Assembly (NCBI GenBank): GCA_013044365.1
Contig: JABEUP010000066.1
Coordinates: 1-9,831 of the forward strand
Direction of reading: 5' to 3'
Source: Acidimicrobiaceae bacterium
GTDB lineage: Bacteria; Actinomycetota; Acidimicrobiia; Acidimicrobiales; Acidimicrobiaceae
Length of the DNA: 9,831 nucleotides
Shown here: one piece after another, positions 1-6,616 of the stretch
Layout of the letters: each line of letters begins with the position of its first letter
Position numbering within the stretch: position 1 is the first letter of the stretch
Made by a program: the position numbers and the translations under genes
The notes under the pieces: generated by a model
What the model was told of the DNA's origin: nothing
Database searches by the model: none
The model's input: only the letters and a program-made list of their open reading frames with translations

Positions 1-798
1 GTAGAACTGGGCTTTCGGACCAAATCCCCCACCAATATCTGCGGGTGCGATGAGTCTAATCTCATCTTCGCTCACCTCATAAATGTTCGCGAGCATCTGT
101 CTCACATAATGAGGAGCCTGGGTGTTGTCCCAAACAATCAATTGCCGCGTAGTTGCGTCAAAACGCGCAGCGACGGCACGTCCTTCTATGGAGTGACCGC
201 CTCCGCGTGTTACTTGGAATGTTTCACCCAACACATGAGGGGCAACCCTTAAGGCGGCCTCCGGATCTCCAGCCTGCTGAACTATGTGAACAGCGACATT
301 GCTGTCAGAACCGACGTGAACTAAAGGTGCGTTTGGTTTCAATGCGTCCGAGGTGGATCCAACCGAGTCAAATGGCTCATAGTCCACCTCGATAAGCTCC
401 AGCGCATCCTCGGCGATATATCGATTTTCTGCCACTACCACCGCAATCGGCTCGCCTATGTATCTGGCGTACTCCTTCACAATTGGCAACCGAATCTGGT
501 AATTCAGCTTGGGGTGAACAACTTTTGGCGGAAGATCCTTCAGAATTGGCCCCAGTTCCCTGGCCGTGAAAACAGCAATTACTCCTCGAAGTTTCTTTGC
601 GGCTGCCGTATCAATGGAGCGAATCCTGGCATGGGCGTAGCTGCTGCGTAAGATTGCAGCCTCATAGAAATCATCAAAGGGAAGATCGTCTAGAAACTGG
701 CCGCCGCCAGTTAGGAGTCTTTCATCCTCACGCCGGAGAGTAGCAGTTCCAAGTTGACGGGTCTTGTCGATCGCACCGACATCGCTCACCTGAGTCAT
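1..798 (-). CDS. Molybdenum hydroxylase large (molybdopterin-binding) subunit, N-terminal part, truncated by window edge
   Basis: Reading the minus strand from an ATG at 798 gives 266 uninterrupted codons up to the window edge. The protein starts MTQVSDVGAI and has the features of the CoxL/XdhB-type catalytic subunit of xanthine dehydrogenase-family enzymes: RREDERLLTGGGQFLDDL at about 22-39, GEPIAVVVAENRYIAEDALE at 115-134, and a molybdopterin-contact loop DIGGGFGPK at 254-262. In this family the subunit holds the molybdenum cofactor and hydroxylates the substrate with water-derived oxygen, passing electrons to the 2Fe-2S and FAD subunits. Full length is usually 750-800 residues, so about two thirds is missing, including the active-site loop that separates true CO dehydrogenases from other hydroxylases. 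The ATG overlaps the stop of the 2Fe-2S gene (ATGA), and a GGAGAGGG ribosome site precedes it. The family is certain; the substrate is not determinable here. Confidence 0.93.
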   Translation of the reverse strand, partial: MTQVSDVGAIDKTRQLGTATLRREDERLLTGGGQFLDDLPFDDFYEAAILRSSYAHARIRSIDTAAAKKLRGVIAVFTARELGPILKDLPPKVVHPKLNYQIRLPIVKEYARYIGEPIAVVVAENRYIAEDALELIEVDYEPFDSVGSTSDALKPNAPLVHVGSDSNVAVHIVQQAGDPEAALRVAPHVLGETFQVTRGGGHSIEGRAVAARFDATTRQLIVWDNTQAPHYVRQMLANIYEVSEDEIRLIAPADIGGGFGPKAQFY

Positions 799-1313
799 AG
801 TCCCTCTCCAATTTGCCCATTCGATGCCGGCAAGTTAAGAAGTGCCTTGACCATGCCCGTGTAACCAGTACAACGGCAAATGTTGCCACTCAATGCCTCT
901 CTTGCCTCGGCCTCGGTCTCGATTGGACCATCGCGCAACTGTGCAACCAAAGACATCAGAAACCCGCTGGTGCAGTATCCGCATTGAAGAGCATGATTGA
1001 CGTGGAATGCCTCCTGAAGCGATGTGAGCGCACCGTCTTGAGCCAAACCTTCAACGGTTTCTATTGATGCGCCGTCCGCCTGCACTCCGAGAAGCAAGCA
1101 TGACCGAACGGCCTTGCCATTCATGATGACGGTGCAGGCACCACAGCTGCCATGCTCGCAACCCAAATGGGTGCCGGACAGACCAACCACTTTGCGCAAG
1201 AAATCGGCCAATGTCATACGATGTTCCACCAGATATGCGTTCTTAGCTCCGTTGATTGTTACGCTGATCCACATTTTTGCCTCAACTGGGTCTAACTCAG
1301 TTTCCTTAGACAT
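795..1313 (-). CDS. Molybdenum hydroxylase small subunit, [2Fe-2S] protein (CoxS/XdhC-like)
   Basis: This 172-residue protein carries two [2Fe-2S] clusters that relay electrons from the molybdenum site to FAD. All eight expected cysteines are present. The N-terminal ferredoxin-like cluster uses C52, C57 and C60 (GCEHGSCGAC) plus C72. The C-terminal helical cluster uses C111 and C114 (QCGYC) with C146 and C148 (NICRCTGY). The chosen ATG follows an AGAGGAGA ribosome site and overlaps the end of the FAD-subunit gene by 8 bases. A second in-frame ATG at 1274 (residue 14, MWISVTINGA) also has a GAGG about five bases upstream; it would give 159 residues, closer to the family's usual length. The extra 13 residues are acidic and unconserved in style, so either start is possible. 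The gene sits between the FAD and molybdopterin subunits and ends in the ATGA overlap with the latter. Confidence 0.96.
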   Translation of the reverse strand: MSKETELDPVEAKMWISVTINGAKNAYLVEHRMTLADFLRKVVGLSGTHLGCEHGSCGACTVIMNGKAVRSCLLLGVQADGASIETVEGLAQDGALTSLQEAFHVNHALQCGYCTSGFLMSLVAQLRDGPIETEAEAREALSGNICRCTGYTGMVKALLNLPASNGQIGEGL

Positions 1314-2184
1314 TTTGAACTCTCCTCTGACCGGTCAACCTGGCCAACCCGCGGCGAACTATGACCCCTGTGACCTTTTTCCTATATTCGGCGGAACTAT
1401 GAATATCCTCGGTCGGTACCAGTGATTCCATTACTAGTTGCTGTACGGCAACTAATACCGCTTCGGACAAATCGGTTCCTGTGACGAAGTTCTCAGCCTC
1501 TCGGAGGCGAAGCGGCGTCGGCGCCACCCCCGAGCAGACGATGCGGCATTCTTGGAATTTTCCATTTTCATCCCAACTGCCGACAACAGCAACGCCTACA
1601 AGCGCAAAGTCACCCTTGCGCCGGGTGATTTCCTCGAAAACCCCAAAGGCGTTCTTGCTCATCGCCGGAATATCCACCGATACCAACAATTCGCCAGGCC
1701 CGAGATCACTTGTCAGGTGAAAGCGAAAGAAATCCTCAGCCAGGGCTACCCGCTCAGAACCCTTAGAGCGAATGTTCAAACGCGCATCCAACGCCATCAT
1801 GATTGAAGGGAGTTCTGCGGCTGAGTCAGCATGAGCCAAGCTGCCGCATATGGTACCCCTATTCCTTATCTGCACGTGGGCAACATTGGTCAAACCCTCA
1901 TGAAGAATCGGGAATGCCAATTCCACTTCTGGGGACACCTCAACTTCACGATGACGCGCCAGTGCGCCGATAAAAAGTCCGGCATCGCTAAGTGAAAAGC
2001 CGGCTAAGGAAGATACCCGATTGATGTCCACGATATGGGCCGGAGAGAGGAGCCGGAAATTCATCATCGGCATCAGGCTCTGACCCCCCGCCAGCACCTT
2101 GGCATCATCTCCGTACTGAGCGAGCAAATCTAAGACTTCCTCTAGTTCAGTCGGTGCATGATAAGCAAACTGGGAAGGCTTCAC
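1306..2184 (-). CDS. Molybdenum hydroxylase medium subunit, FAD-binding (CoxM-like)
   Basis: This is the FAD subunit that accepts electrons from the 2Fe-2S protein and passes them to the final acceptor. It has 292 residues from a GTG start, typical for CoxM-type proteins. The FAD-binding elements are the AGGQSL loop at about 32-37 and the second pyrophosphate loop NRGTICGSLAHAD near 108-120, followed by SAAELP. The C-terminal half matches the CO-dehydrogenase flavoprotein C-terminal domain, including EITRRKGDFALVGVA. The GTG at 2184 was chosen because the protein then begins MKPSQFAYHAPTELEEV, as expected for the family. It also lies about 8 bases after an AGAGGAGA ribosome site and overlaps the upstream TGA as GTGA. 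A longer frame from 2241 would add an arginine- and cysteine-rich stretch unlike the family. In the second loop the usual first glycine of TxGGS is cysteine, a variant I believe occurs in relatives. Confidence 0.94.
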   Translation of the reverse strand: MKPSQFAYHAPTELEEVLDLLAQYGDDAKVLAGGQSLMPMMNFRLLSPAHIVDINRVSSLAGFSLSDAGLFIGALARHREVEVSPEVELAFPILHEGLTNVAHVQIRNRGTICGSLAHADSAAELPSIMMALDARLNIRSKGSERVALAEDFFRFHLTSDLGPGELLVSVDIPAMSKNAFGVFEEITRRKGDFALVGVAVVGSWDENGKFQECRIVCSGVAPTPLRLREAENFVTGTDLSEAVLVAVQQLVMESLVPTEDIHSSAEYRKKVTGVIVRRGLARLTGQRRVQNV

Positions 2185-3083
2185 CTTTTCTTCTCCTCTT
2201 CGGACGCGGCCACGGTTGCAATTACAGTTGCCGGACAGCATGATTCCAGGCTAGAAAGCATCTCTCCGTCAACCTCGACACCGCTGAAATGCTGCACCAC
2301 CGCGCTGCGAACGAAAGAGCTCTCTAATAAAGCGAAATGTCTCAGTCCCTTGGCCAACTCGAACCTGCCATTTGGGATTTCACTGCCCAACCGCTGTCCC
2401 ATGTCCGGAGGTGTAGCATCATCGTCTTCGCCGGTGATTGCAAGCGTTGGAGCGATAATGTTATGCAACTGACCGGAATTGTCGAAAGCTCCAAGCGCCA
2501 AGCATGACTTCGCATGCACTTCAGGGCGAGTGGCCATAAAAATTTTCACCACATGCGATACCATTCTTGGATTGATGCGCCTGAATCTTTCCCCAAACCA
2601 CCTGTCAACCTGAAACGGAATCTGCATCACCCGCGGACGGGTCATGGCGGTATTAGCCCTGGCTTGCCAGCTCTTCGGAGCATCTGGCCCGTACCATGAA
2701 GTGGTGTCGCAAAGTGCGAGACGTTCCACATAATCCGGATTGGCGGCGGCAAAGTTTATGGCCACACATCCTCCCATCGAGAGCCCCAACATATTGACCT
2801 TTTTCAGGTTCAGGGCATCAAGCACAATCCTGACATCAACGGCAAGTTCCTCCACAGTAAAGTCTTTCCCGTCATAAGTACTTCTGCCATGGCCGCGCAA
2901 ATCAATGGCAATGACTTCACCGGCGGTCAAAAAATCTCCCAATACGGGAATCCACATATCTGCGGAAAGTGCAAGCGAGTGAAGTAAAACCACCGGGTGG
3001 CCTTCTCCTGCGCGAAAGTAGGAGATACTGCCTGCCGGAATTTCGACGGCGCCTCGTTTTATTTGGTAGTTCGGAAATGGCAT
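2181..3083 (-). CDS. Alpha/beta-fold hydrolase (enol-lactonase / deformylase-like)
   Basis: This 300-residue cytosolic alpha/beta hydrolase resembles 3-oxoadipate enol-lactonase (PcaD) and relatives. The sequence shows an oxyanion region VVLLHSLALS (31-40), the IDLRGHGRS strand-turn (60-68), the nucleophile elbow GLSMGG with Ser102, an acid within GEDDDATPP (probably Asp221) and His249 in GLRHFALLES. This is a complete Ser-Asp-His triad. Substrates in the family include enol-lactones, C-C bond cleavage products and N-formyl amides such as N-formylmaleamate (NicD type); the sequence does not say which applies here. The start lies 4 bases after the amidohydrolase stop. A tail of about 35 residues after the core ends in EEEKKR, and its codons form the ribosome site of the next gene. 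The position between a decarboxylase-type enzyme and a molybdenum hydroxylase suggests hydrolysis of a ring-opened or lactone intermediate. Confidence 0.9.
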   Translation of the reverse strand: MPFPNYQIKRGAVEIPAGSISYFRAGEGHPVVLLHSLALSADMWIPVLGDFLTAGEVIAIDLRGHGRSTYDGKDFTVEELAVDVRIVLDALNLKKVNMLGLSMGGCVAINFAAANPDYVERLALCDTTSWYGPDAPKSWQARANTAMTRPRVMQIPFQVDRWFGERFRRINPRMVSHVVKIFMATRPEVHAKSCLALGAFDNSGQLHNIIAPTLAITGEDDDATPPDMGQRLGSEIPNGRFELAKGLRHFALLESSFVRSAVVQHFSGVEVDGEMLSSLESCCPATVIATVAASEEEKKR

Positions 3084-3087
3084 AGTC

Positions 3088-4119
3088 CTAACCCTTCAAC
3101 AGGTCTAGCCGGGATGCGTTATTACAACATATGTCTTGTTGATCGGCAAAGCTGAGTCCAGTTGTTAAAACCCGCCCGAGAGGGTCAGGATCACCGATTG
3201 GGAAAGGCGCGTCGCTACCCAAAAGTACCTTGTCCACCCCTACTCTTTTCACTAGGAGTTCCAAACTGATTGGGTCGAGTGTCACCGTGTCATAGAAGAA
3301 GTTTCTGATGTCATCAATGAACGTATTACCACCCATTGATTGCGGTGCGAGTCCAGCCCTATTGAGTCCATCCATACGAAATACCTGATAGGGCAACATT
3401 CCGCCACCGTGGACTAGAACGACTTTGGCATTTGGAAACCTCGAGAAGAATCCATTCATCAGCATCTCAGTTGCTATGGAAGTGGTATCGACAAGCCGCC
3501 CGGTAATGTTTTGCAAAACCCTGGGAGTTATTTGACACGACGGACCATTAGTTGGTGGGTGCAGTATGACTGGCACGCCGAGTCTTTCAACCGCCGACCA
3601 GAATGGCCACAGCGACGGACCGGCGAGTGACTCGCATTCCGGCGGATGAGTGTTCAGCAACAGTCCGGTCAGCTTCTTCTCGTTTACCATATTCTCAACT
3701 TCGGCTGCAGCTCTGTCCGGATCGCCCAGGTAGAGCGTCGCCATCGGACTCAATCTCCCATTTGAAGATTTTGCCGATTCGAAAATGGAACTGTTGACCA
3801 GGTCGTACCATATTCGAGCTTGTGGCTCATCAAAACTGGTCCAAGTGAACAAATCCGTCCAGGCAGAAACCCACTGGTTAAAAATCCCCCGTGCATCCAT
3901 CCATTCGAGCCTTTTGGATACCAATGACATTCCAGGCTGAATAGGGCCTAGCCTGTCATCGCCATTGCGAAGGTAGACCGCCCCCTCGGGGGATTTCTCA
4001 ATAGTGATACCTGCGTTTTCCCTGAGGTGGTAATTTTCCTTTAATAGTTGCTGCGGAACCAGATGACCGTGCACGTCAACCGCACGCCCGAAAATACCCT
4101 CTCTACCTGCATCTGTCAT
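3088..4119 (-). CDS. Amidohydrolase_2 family metal enzyme (ACMSD / hydroxyarylate decarboxylase-like)
   Basis: This 343-residue TIM-barrel metalloenzyme belongs to the amidohydrolase_2 family, which includes 2-amino-3-carboxymuconate semialdehyde decarboxylase (ACMSD), gamma-resorcylate decarboxylase and 3,6-dihydroxypicolinate decarboxylase (PicC). Visible metal-site residues are His17 and His19 (DVHGH, 15-19), His187 (ILHPPTN), His237 (LVHGGG) and Asp303 (LLGSDAPFP). Their spacing closely follows that of ACMSD as I recall it (His9, His11, His177, His228, Asp294). RLEWMDARGI (70-79) matches the conserved region after the first ligands. Most characterised members catalyse non-oxidative, cofactor-free decarboxylation, while some hydrolyse C-N or C-C bonds. 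The ATG overlaps the GntR stop as ATGA and follows a strong GGAGGAGG ribosome site. The family call is firm. A decarboxylase role is the likeliest, but the substrate is unknown. Confidence 0.92.
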   Translation of the reverse strand: MTDAGREGIFGRAVDVHGHLVPQQLLKENYHLRENAGITIEKSPEGAVYLRNGDDRLGPIQPGMSLVSKRLEWMDARGIFNQWVSAWTDLFTWTSFDEPQARIWYDLVNSSIFESAKSSNGRLSPMATLYLGDPDRAAAEVENMVNEKKLTGLLLNTHPPECESLAGPSLWPFWSAVERLGVPVILHPPTNGPSCQITPRVLQNITGRLVDTTSIATEMLMNGFFSRFPNAKVVLVHGGGMLPYQVFRMDGLNRAGLAPQSMGGNTFIDDIRNFFYDTVTLDPISLELLVKRVGVDKVLLGSDAPFPIGDPDPLGRVLTTGLSFADQQDICCNNASRLDLLKG

Positions 4120-4982
4120 AAATCCTCCTCCACTATCGTTGGCTCAGTGAGAACCAGGCCGGATTGCTCAATAGCTCGATAACCCAACATGATCAGCGAC
4201 CTGGTGGTTGCTACTGCAGTTTGGGTATCAGACTCTTCGTAGGCCACAAGTAGTCTTCGGTGATCCTCCAACGAACGCTGCAATCTCCCAGGAAGAGAAA
4301 GGCTGAGGTGTCGAAACTGCAGGGTTCGGAGACCAAACGAGGCCAGTATTTTCTGAAGCTCGTCGTTTCCGGCAATTCGTGCCTCAACCAAACGGAAGCC
4401 AACGTTATGCCAAAAGTACTCGTCGACTTTCTTTTCGGCGACGTCTTTTTCCAGAGCTTCGTACCACGTCCAAAGCTCCTTCAACCCTTCCGTTGGTGAT
4501 TTTTCTATAATCAGCTCGCTCACCAAGGTGTTCAGGCTCGCACGCAGATCATAGACATCCTTTATCTGTTTCAAGGTCAACTGTGCTATATACGGCCGCC
4601 GCCTCGGGGGGATAACCACCGTGCCCTGTCGCTCCAGCTCTGCAAGAGCTTCGCGGACCGGCGTTCTGCTTGTGCCAAACCTGCGCGCCAGATCTACTGA
4701 ATTCAACACATCCCCGGGACGAAGCCTTCCTTCCACAATGGCTATGGCTATCTCATCGAAAATTTCCTGGGCAAGCGGCGCCCGATCTCCGGCATCCCTG
4801 ATGCTGAGCAACAAGAGCGCCCTGCGGTTGTGATCCACTATAGAAGGCACAAGTTTCACCCTCAAAGGTACGGTCGATCGCTCCGCGTTATTCGAAGTCT
4901 CGCTGTCCATAGGCAAAGCGTGTGGAGCTTCCGCCTGACCAGAAAGCCCCACGTTGGAGACCCCTTCAAAGAACTCACTCAT
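4116..4982 (-). CDS. GntR-family transcriptional regulator, FCD/FadR-like subfamily
   Basis: This 288-residue DNA-binding regulator has an N-terminal winged helix at about 68-134. EIFDEIAIAIVEGRLRPGDVL and the recognition-helix region TSRTPVREALAELERQG (104-120) are classic GntR features. The C-terminal helical domain resembles FCD: DLRASLNTLVSEL (145-157), AGNDELQKIL (204-213) and EDHRRLLVAYEESD (239-252). About 65 residues precede the winged helix, an unusually long extension without a recognisable domain. Two positions that are normally metal-binding His in FCD proteins look replaced: the FxH-type position is F196-R197, and the last helix has Tyr268 instead of His. The first start has only a weak ribosome site; Met25 has none. 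The gene follows a 123-base gap with palindromes and overlaps the amidohydrolase gene by 4 bases. It probably controls the cluster in response to a pathway acid, which is inference. Confidence 0.93.
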   Translation of the reverse strand: MSEFFEGVSNVGLSGQAEAPHALPMDSETSNNAERSTVPLRVKLVPSIVDHNRRALLLLSIRDAGDRAPLAQEIFDEIAIAIVEGRLRPGDVLNSVDLARRFGTSRTPVREALAELERQGTVVIPPRRRPYIAQLTLKQIKDVYDLRASLNTLVSELIIEKSPTEGLKELWTWYEALEKDVAEKKVDEYFWHNVGFRLVEARIAGNDELQKILASFGLRTLQFRHLSLSLPGRLQRSLEDHRRLLVAYEESDTQTAVATTRSLIMLGYRAIEQSGLVLTEPTIVEEDL

Positions 4983-5030
4983 GGCTCATACCCGCAGCGG
5001 CGCTACCATTAACGGCTGGAACGATCTGAA

Positions 5031-5043
5031 CCGATGTGATCGG
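5031..5043. promoter_or_regulatory. Candidate operator, inverted repeat CCGAT-GTG-ATCGG
   Basis: Perfect 5-base arms flank a 3-base spacer, about 49-61 bases upstream of the GntR start, in the only gap of more than 75 bases in the window. GntR regulators bind short palindromes and often sit next to them. No regulon comparison is possible here, so the role is inferred from position and symmetry. Confidence 0.3.
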
Positions 5044-5062
5044 CGCCAAATGCCATTTTCTT

Positions 5063-5098
5063 GTAGTGGCGTAGTGGCCACGTAAATTACCCAACGTG
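5063..5098. promoter_or_regulatory. Cluster of short repeats upstream of the GntR gene
   Basis: GTAGTGGC occurs twice in tandem (5063-5070 and 5071-5078). The second copy runs into the 8-base palindrome GTGGCCAC (5074-5081). CACGT (5079-5083) is mirrored by ACGTG (5094-5098) across 10 bases. The dense symmetry just after the UbiD stop and before the regulator is compatible with regulator binding or an internal promoter region. I could not identify convincing -35 and -10 boxes. Low confidence. Confidence 0.25.
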
Positions 5099-5105
5099 AA
5101 TTTCC

Positions 5106-6542
5106 TCATTCCCTGAGTCCAGGCCACTTCTTGGCAACCTGGCTGAGAATCCCGACGCTTGCTTCAGCAACTAAAGGAAAATCATGAAGACGCTCGAACG
5201 GGCGGCAGGCGTCAATTAGCGCTCTGCTGTTATAGGCTGGCTGACCGGCTACACCCAGCGGGTCCACTCTGCTTCCCCATGAATAGCGCATGATCTCGAT
5301 ATCACGGTCCGGATCACACCTGGTGGACATGGCCCACATGACTTCGTCCAAATCTCTCGGATTGATATCACTATCAACCACGATTACAAATCGGTTCATA
5401 TATGCAGTTACGGGATGCTGGGCAGCAAGGTAACCGGCTTGACGACTGTGACCTGCATAACGCTGTTCTATTGCCACCGCAATGATTGAGCGCCCTCCAC
5501 CAACTTCGTGGCACCAGACGCCGGTAACACCCGCTAAGCCCATGCCCGTAAGTGCGTCAGTCGCCATTGCGGATTTCATAACCGACCGCATATAAGAGTA
5601 GTCATGTGGCGGCTTTCCGGGAGGCGCACCCAGATTTATCGGGTTGTTCCTATGGAATAAGCCAGCGATCTCTACCGTCAGTACGGGGGCAACCTCTCCG
5701 GAGTAGTAGCCAGTCCACTCCCCGAAAGGACCTTCCGGGCGTTTTCGATCAGGATAGAGCCATCCCTCGAATGCAATTTCGCTTTCCGCCGGGATAGGAA
5801 GACCGGTCTCAGGAGCACGAACAACGGGGACACTTTCACCAAGTATTGCTCCGGCATAATCCATTTCCGATACGCCGCCTGGAACCTCCGTCCCCGATAC
5901 GATCAGAAAGAGCGGATGCTGTCCTAAAATTGCCGCCACGGGAGCACGGCCCTCCCTCTCGAACCACTTACTGATGTGCTGGAAACCATGTTTCCCGGAT
6001 TCCGCATTAATGCTGACTGAAGCCCCATTGTCTTGAACCTGCATTCGATAGGCCCCGAGATTAACCACTCCGGTATCCGGATCTGAAGTTATAACTGCAC
6101 ATCCGGTTCCTATATAACGTCCGCCGTCAAGCTCATGCCAAAGAGGACTCGGAAAATCTAAAAAATTTACTTTGTCTTTGGGGATGACATTCTCAAATAT
6201 CGGACCATCCTCGACTTCAACAGCCCGAAAATCCGGGGCGTCCTTGAGCCATTGCTGAGGTTTGCCTCGAAGAGCTTCCACCAATTCCAGGTCGCTAAGA
6301 TCCGGCCCCAGGTCCAAAGTCATGCCGAGTAATTTTGGGTTGGATACGCTTCCGGTCAGAACCCGATTGCCAGGCTGATACCCCATGATGTCATCGAAAA
6401 TCAATGCCTTTGGTACTTTGCGCTTGTAATTCAGCTGGCTCGCAGCACCAATCTCCAAAGAGGCGTCAGCTCCGTTGATTATTTCCAGTTGTCCAGATTC
6501 CTTGGCTGCATCCAACCATTTGCGTAGATCAAATTTCGACAT
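5106..6542 (-). CDS. UbiD-family prenylated-FMN-dependent decarboxylase
   Basis: This 478-residue cytosolic enzyme belongs to the UbiD family of reversible (hetero)aromatic and alpha,beta-unsaturated acid decarboxylases, which use prenylated FMN made by UbiX. The catalytic triad can be assigned: Arg166 in NLGAYRMQ (161-168), and Glu270 and Glu275 in EGPFGEWTGYYS. The two glutamates are spaced five residues apart, as in fungal Fdc1 (Glu277/Glu282). Other family features are TGSVSNPKLLG (63-73), WHELDGGRYIGTGC (135-148) and PPHDYSYMRSV. Length is normal for the family. Known relatives act on hydroxybenzoates, cinnamates, pyrrole-2-carboxylate and furandicarboxylate, and the sequence does not choose among them. 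The ATG has only a weak upstream GAAAG. The gene lies 74 bases after the isochorismatase gene and before the regulator gap. UbiX is not in the window and must be supplied elsewhere. Confidence 0.93.
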   Translation of the reverse strand: MSKFDLRKWLDAAKESGQLEIINGADASLEIGAASQLNYKRKVPKALIFDDIMGYQPGNRVLTGSVSNPKLLGMTLDLGPDLSDLELVEALRGKPQQWLKDAPDFRAVEVEDGPIFENVIPKDKVNFLDFPSPLWHELDGGRYIGTGCAVITSDPDTGVVNLGAYRMQVQDNGASVSINAESGKHGFQHISKWFEREGRAPVAAILGQHPLFLIVSGTEVPGGVSEMDYAGAILGESVPVVRAPETGLPIPAESEIAFEGWLYPDRKRPEGPFGEWTGYYSGEVAPVLTVEIAGLFHRNNPINLGAPPGKPPHDYSYMRSVMKSAMATDALTGMGLAGVTGVWCHEVGGGRSIIAVAIEQRYAGHSRQAGYLAAQHPVTAYMNRFVIVVDSDINPRDLDEVMWAMSTRCDPDRDIEIMRYSWGSRVDPLGVAGQPAYNSRALIDACRPFERLHDFPLVAEASVGILSQVAKKWPGLRE

Positions 6543-6616
6543 TCATCGTGACTTTCTAATTTCATATTCGTCCTGTTGACTTGAAAGATCTCATCGAAAC
6601 GCTATTAGTTACCGCT

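Noticed and set aside
153..395. Plus-strand open frame inside the molybdopterin subunit gene
   Set aside because: It lies antisense to a strongly conserved coding frame, has no family features and no ribosome site. The same applies to the other plus-strand frames, such as 1114-1425, 2158-2472 and 6642-7034.
1..798. Calling the hydroxylase a CO dehydrogenase
   Set aside because: The diagnostic active-site loop of the large subunit is outside the window, and the enzyme neighbours point to organic ring substrates.
2185..2241. Upstream ATG extension of the FAD subunit to 2241
   Set aside because: It adds an unconserved MLSGNCNCNRGR-type stretch that overlaps the hydrolase gene. The GTG at 2184 has a good ribosome site and gives the normal family N-terminus.
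6543..6616. Promoter or terminator between the amidase and UbiD genes
   Set aside because: I saw no hairpin with a T-run and no box pair with proper spacing. A plus-strand TTGACT near 6576 has no -10 box at a usual distance and faces away from the genes.
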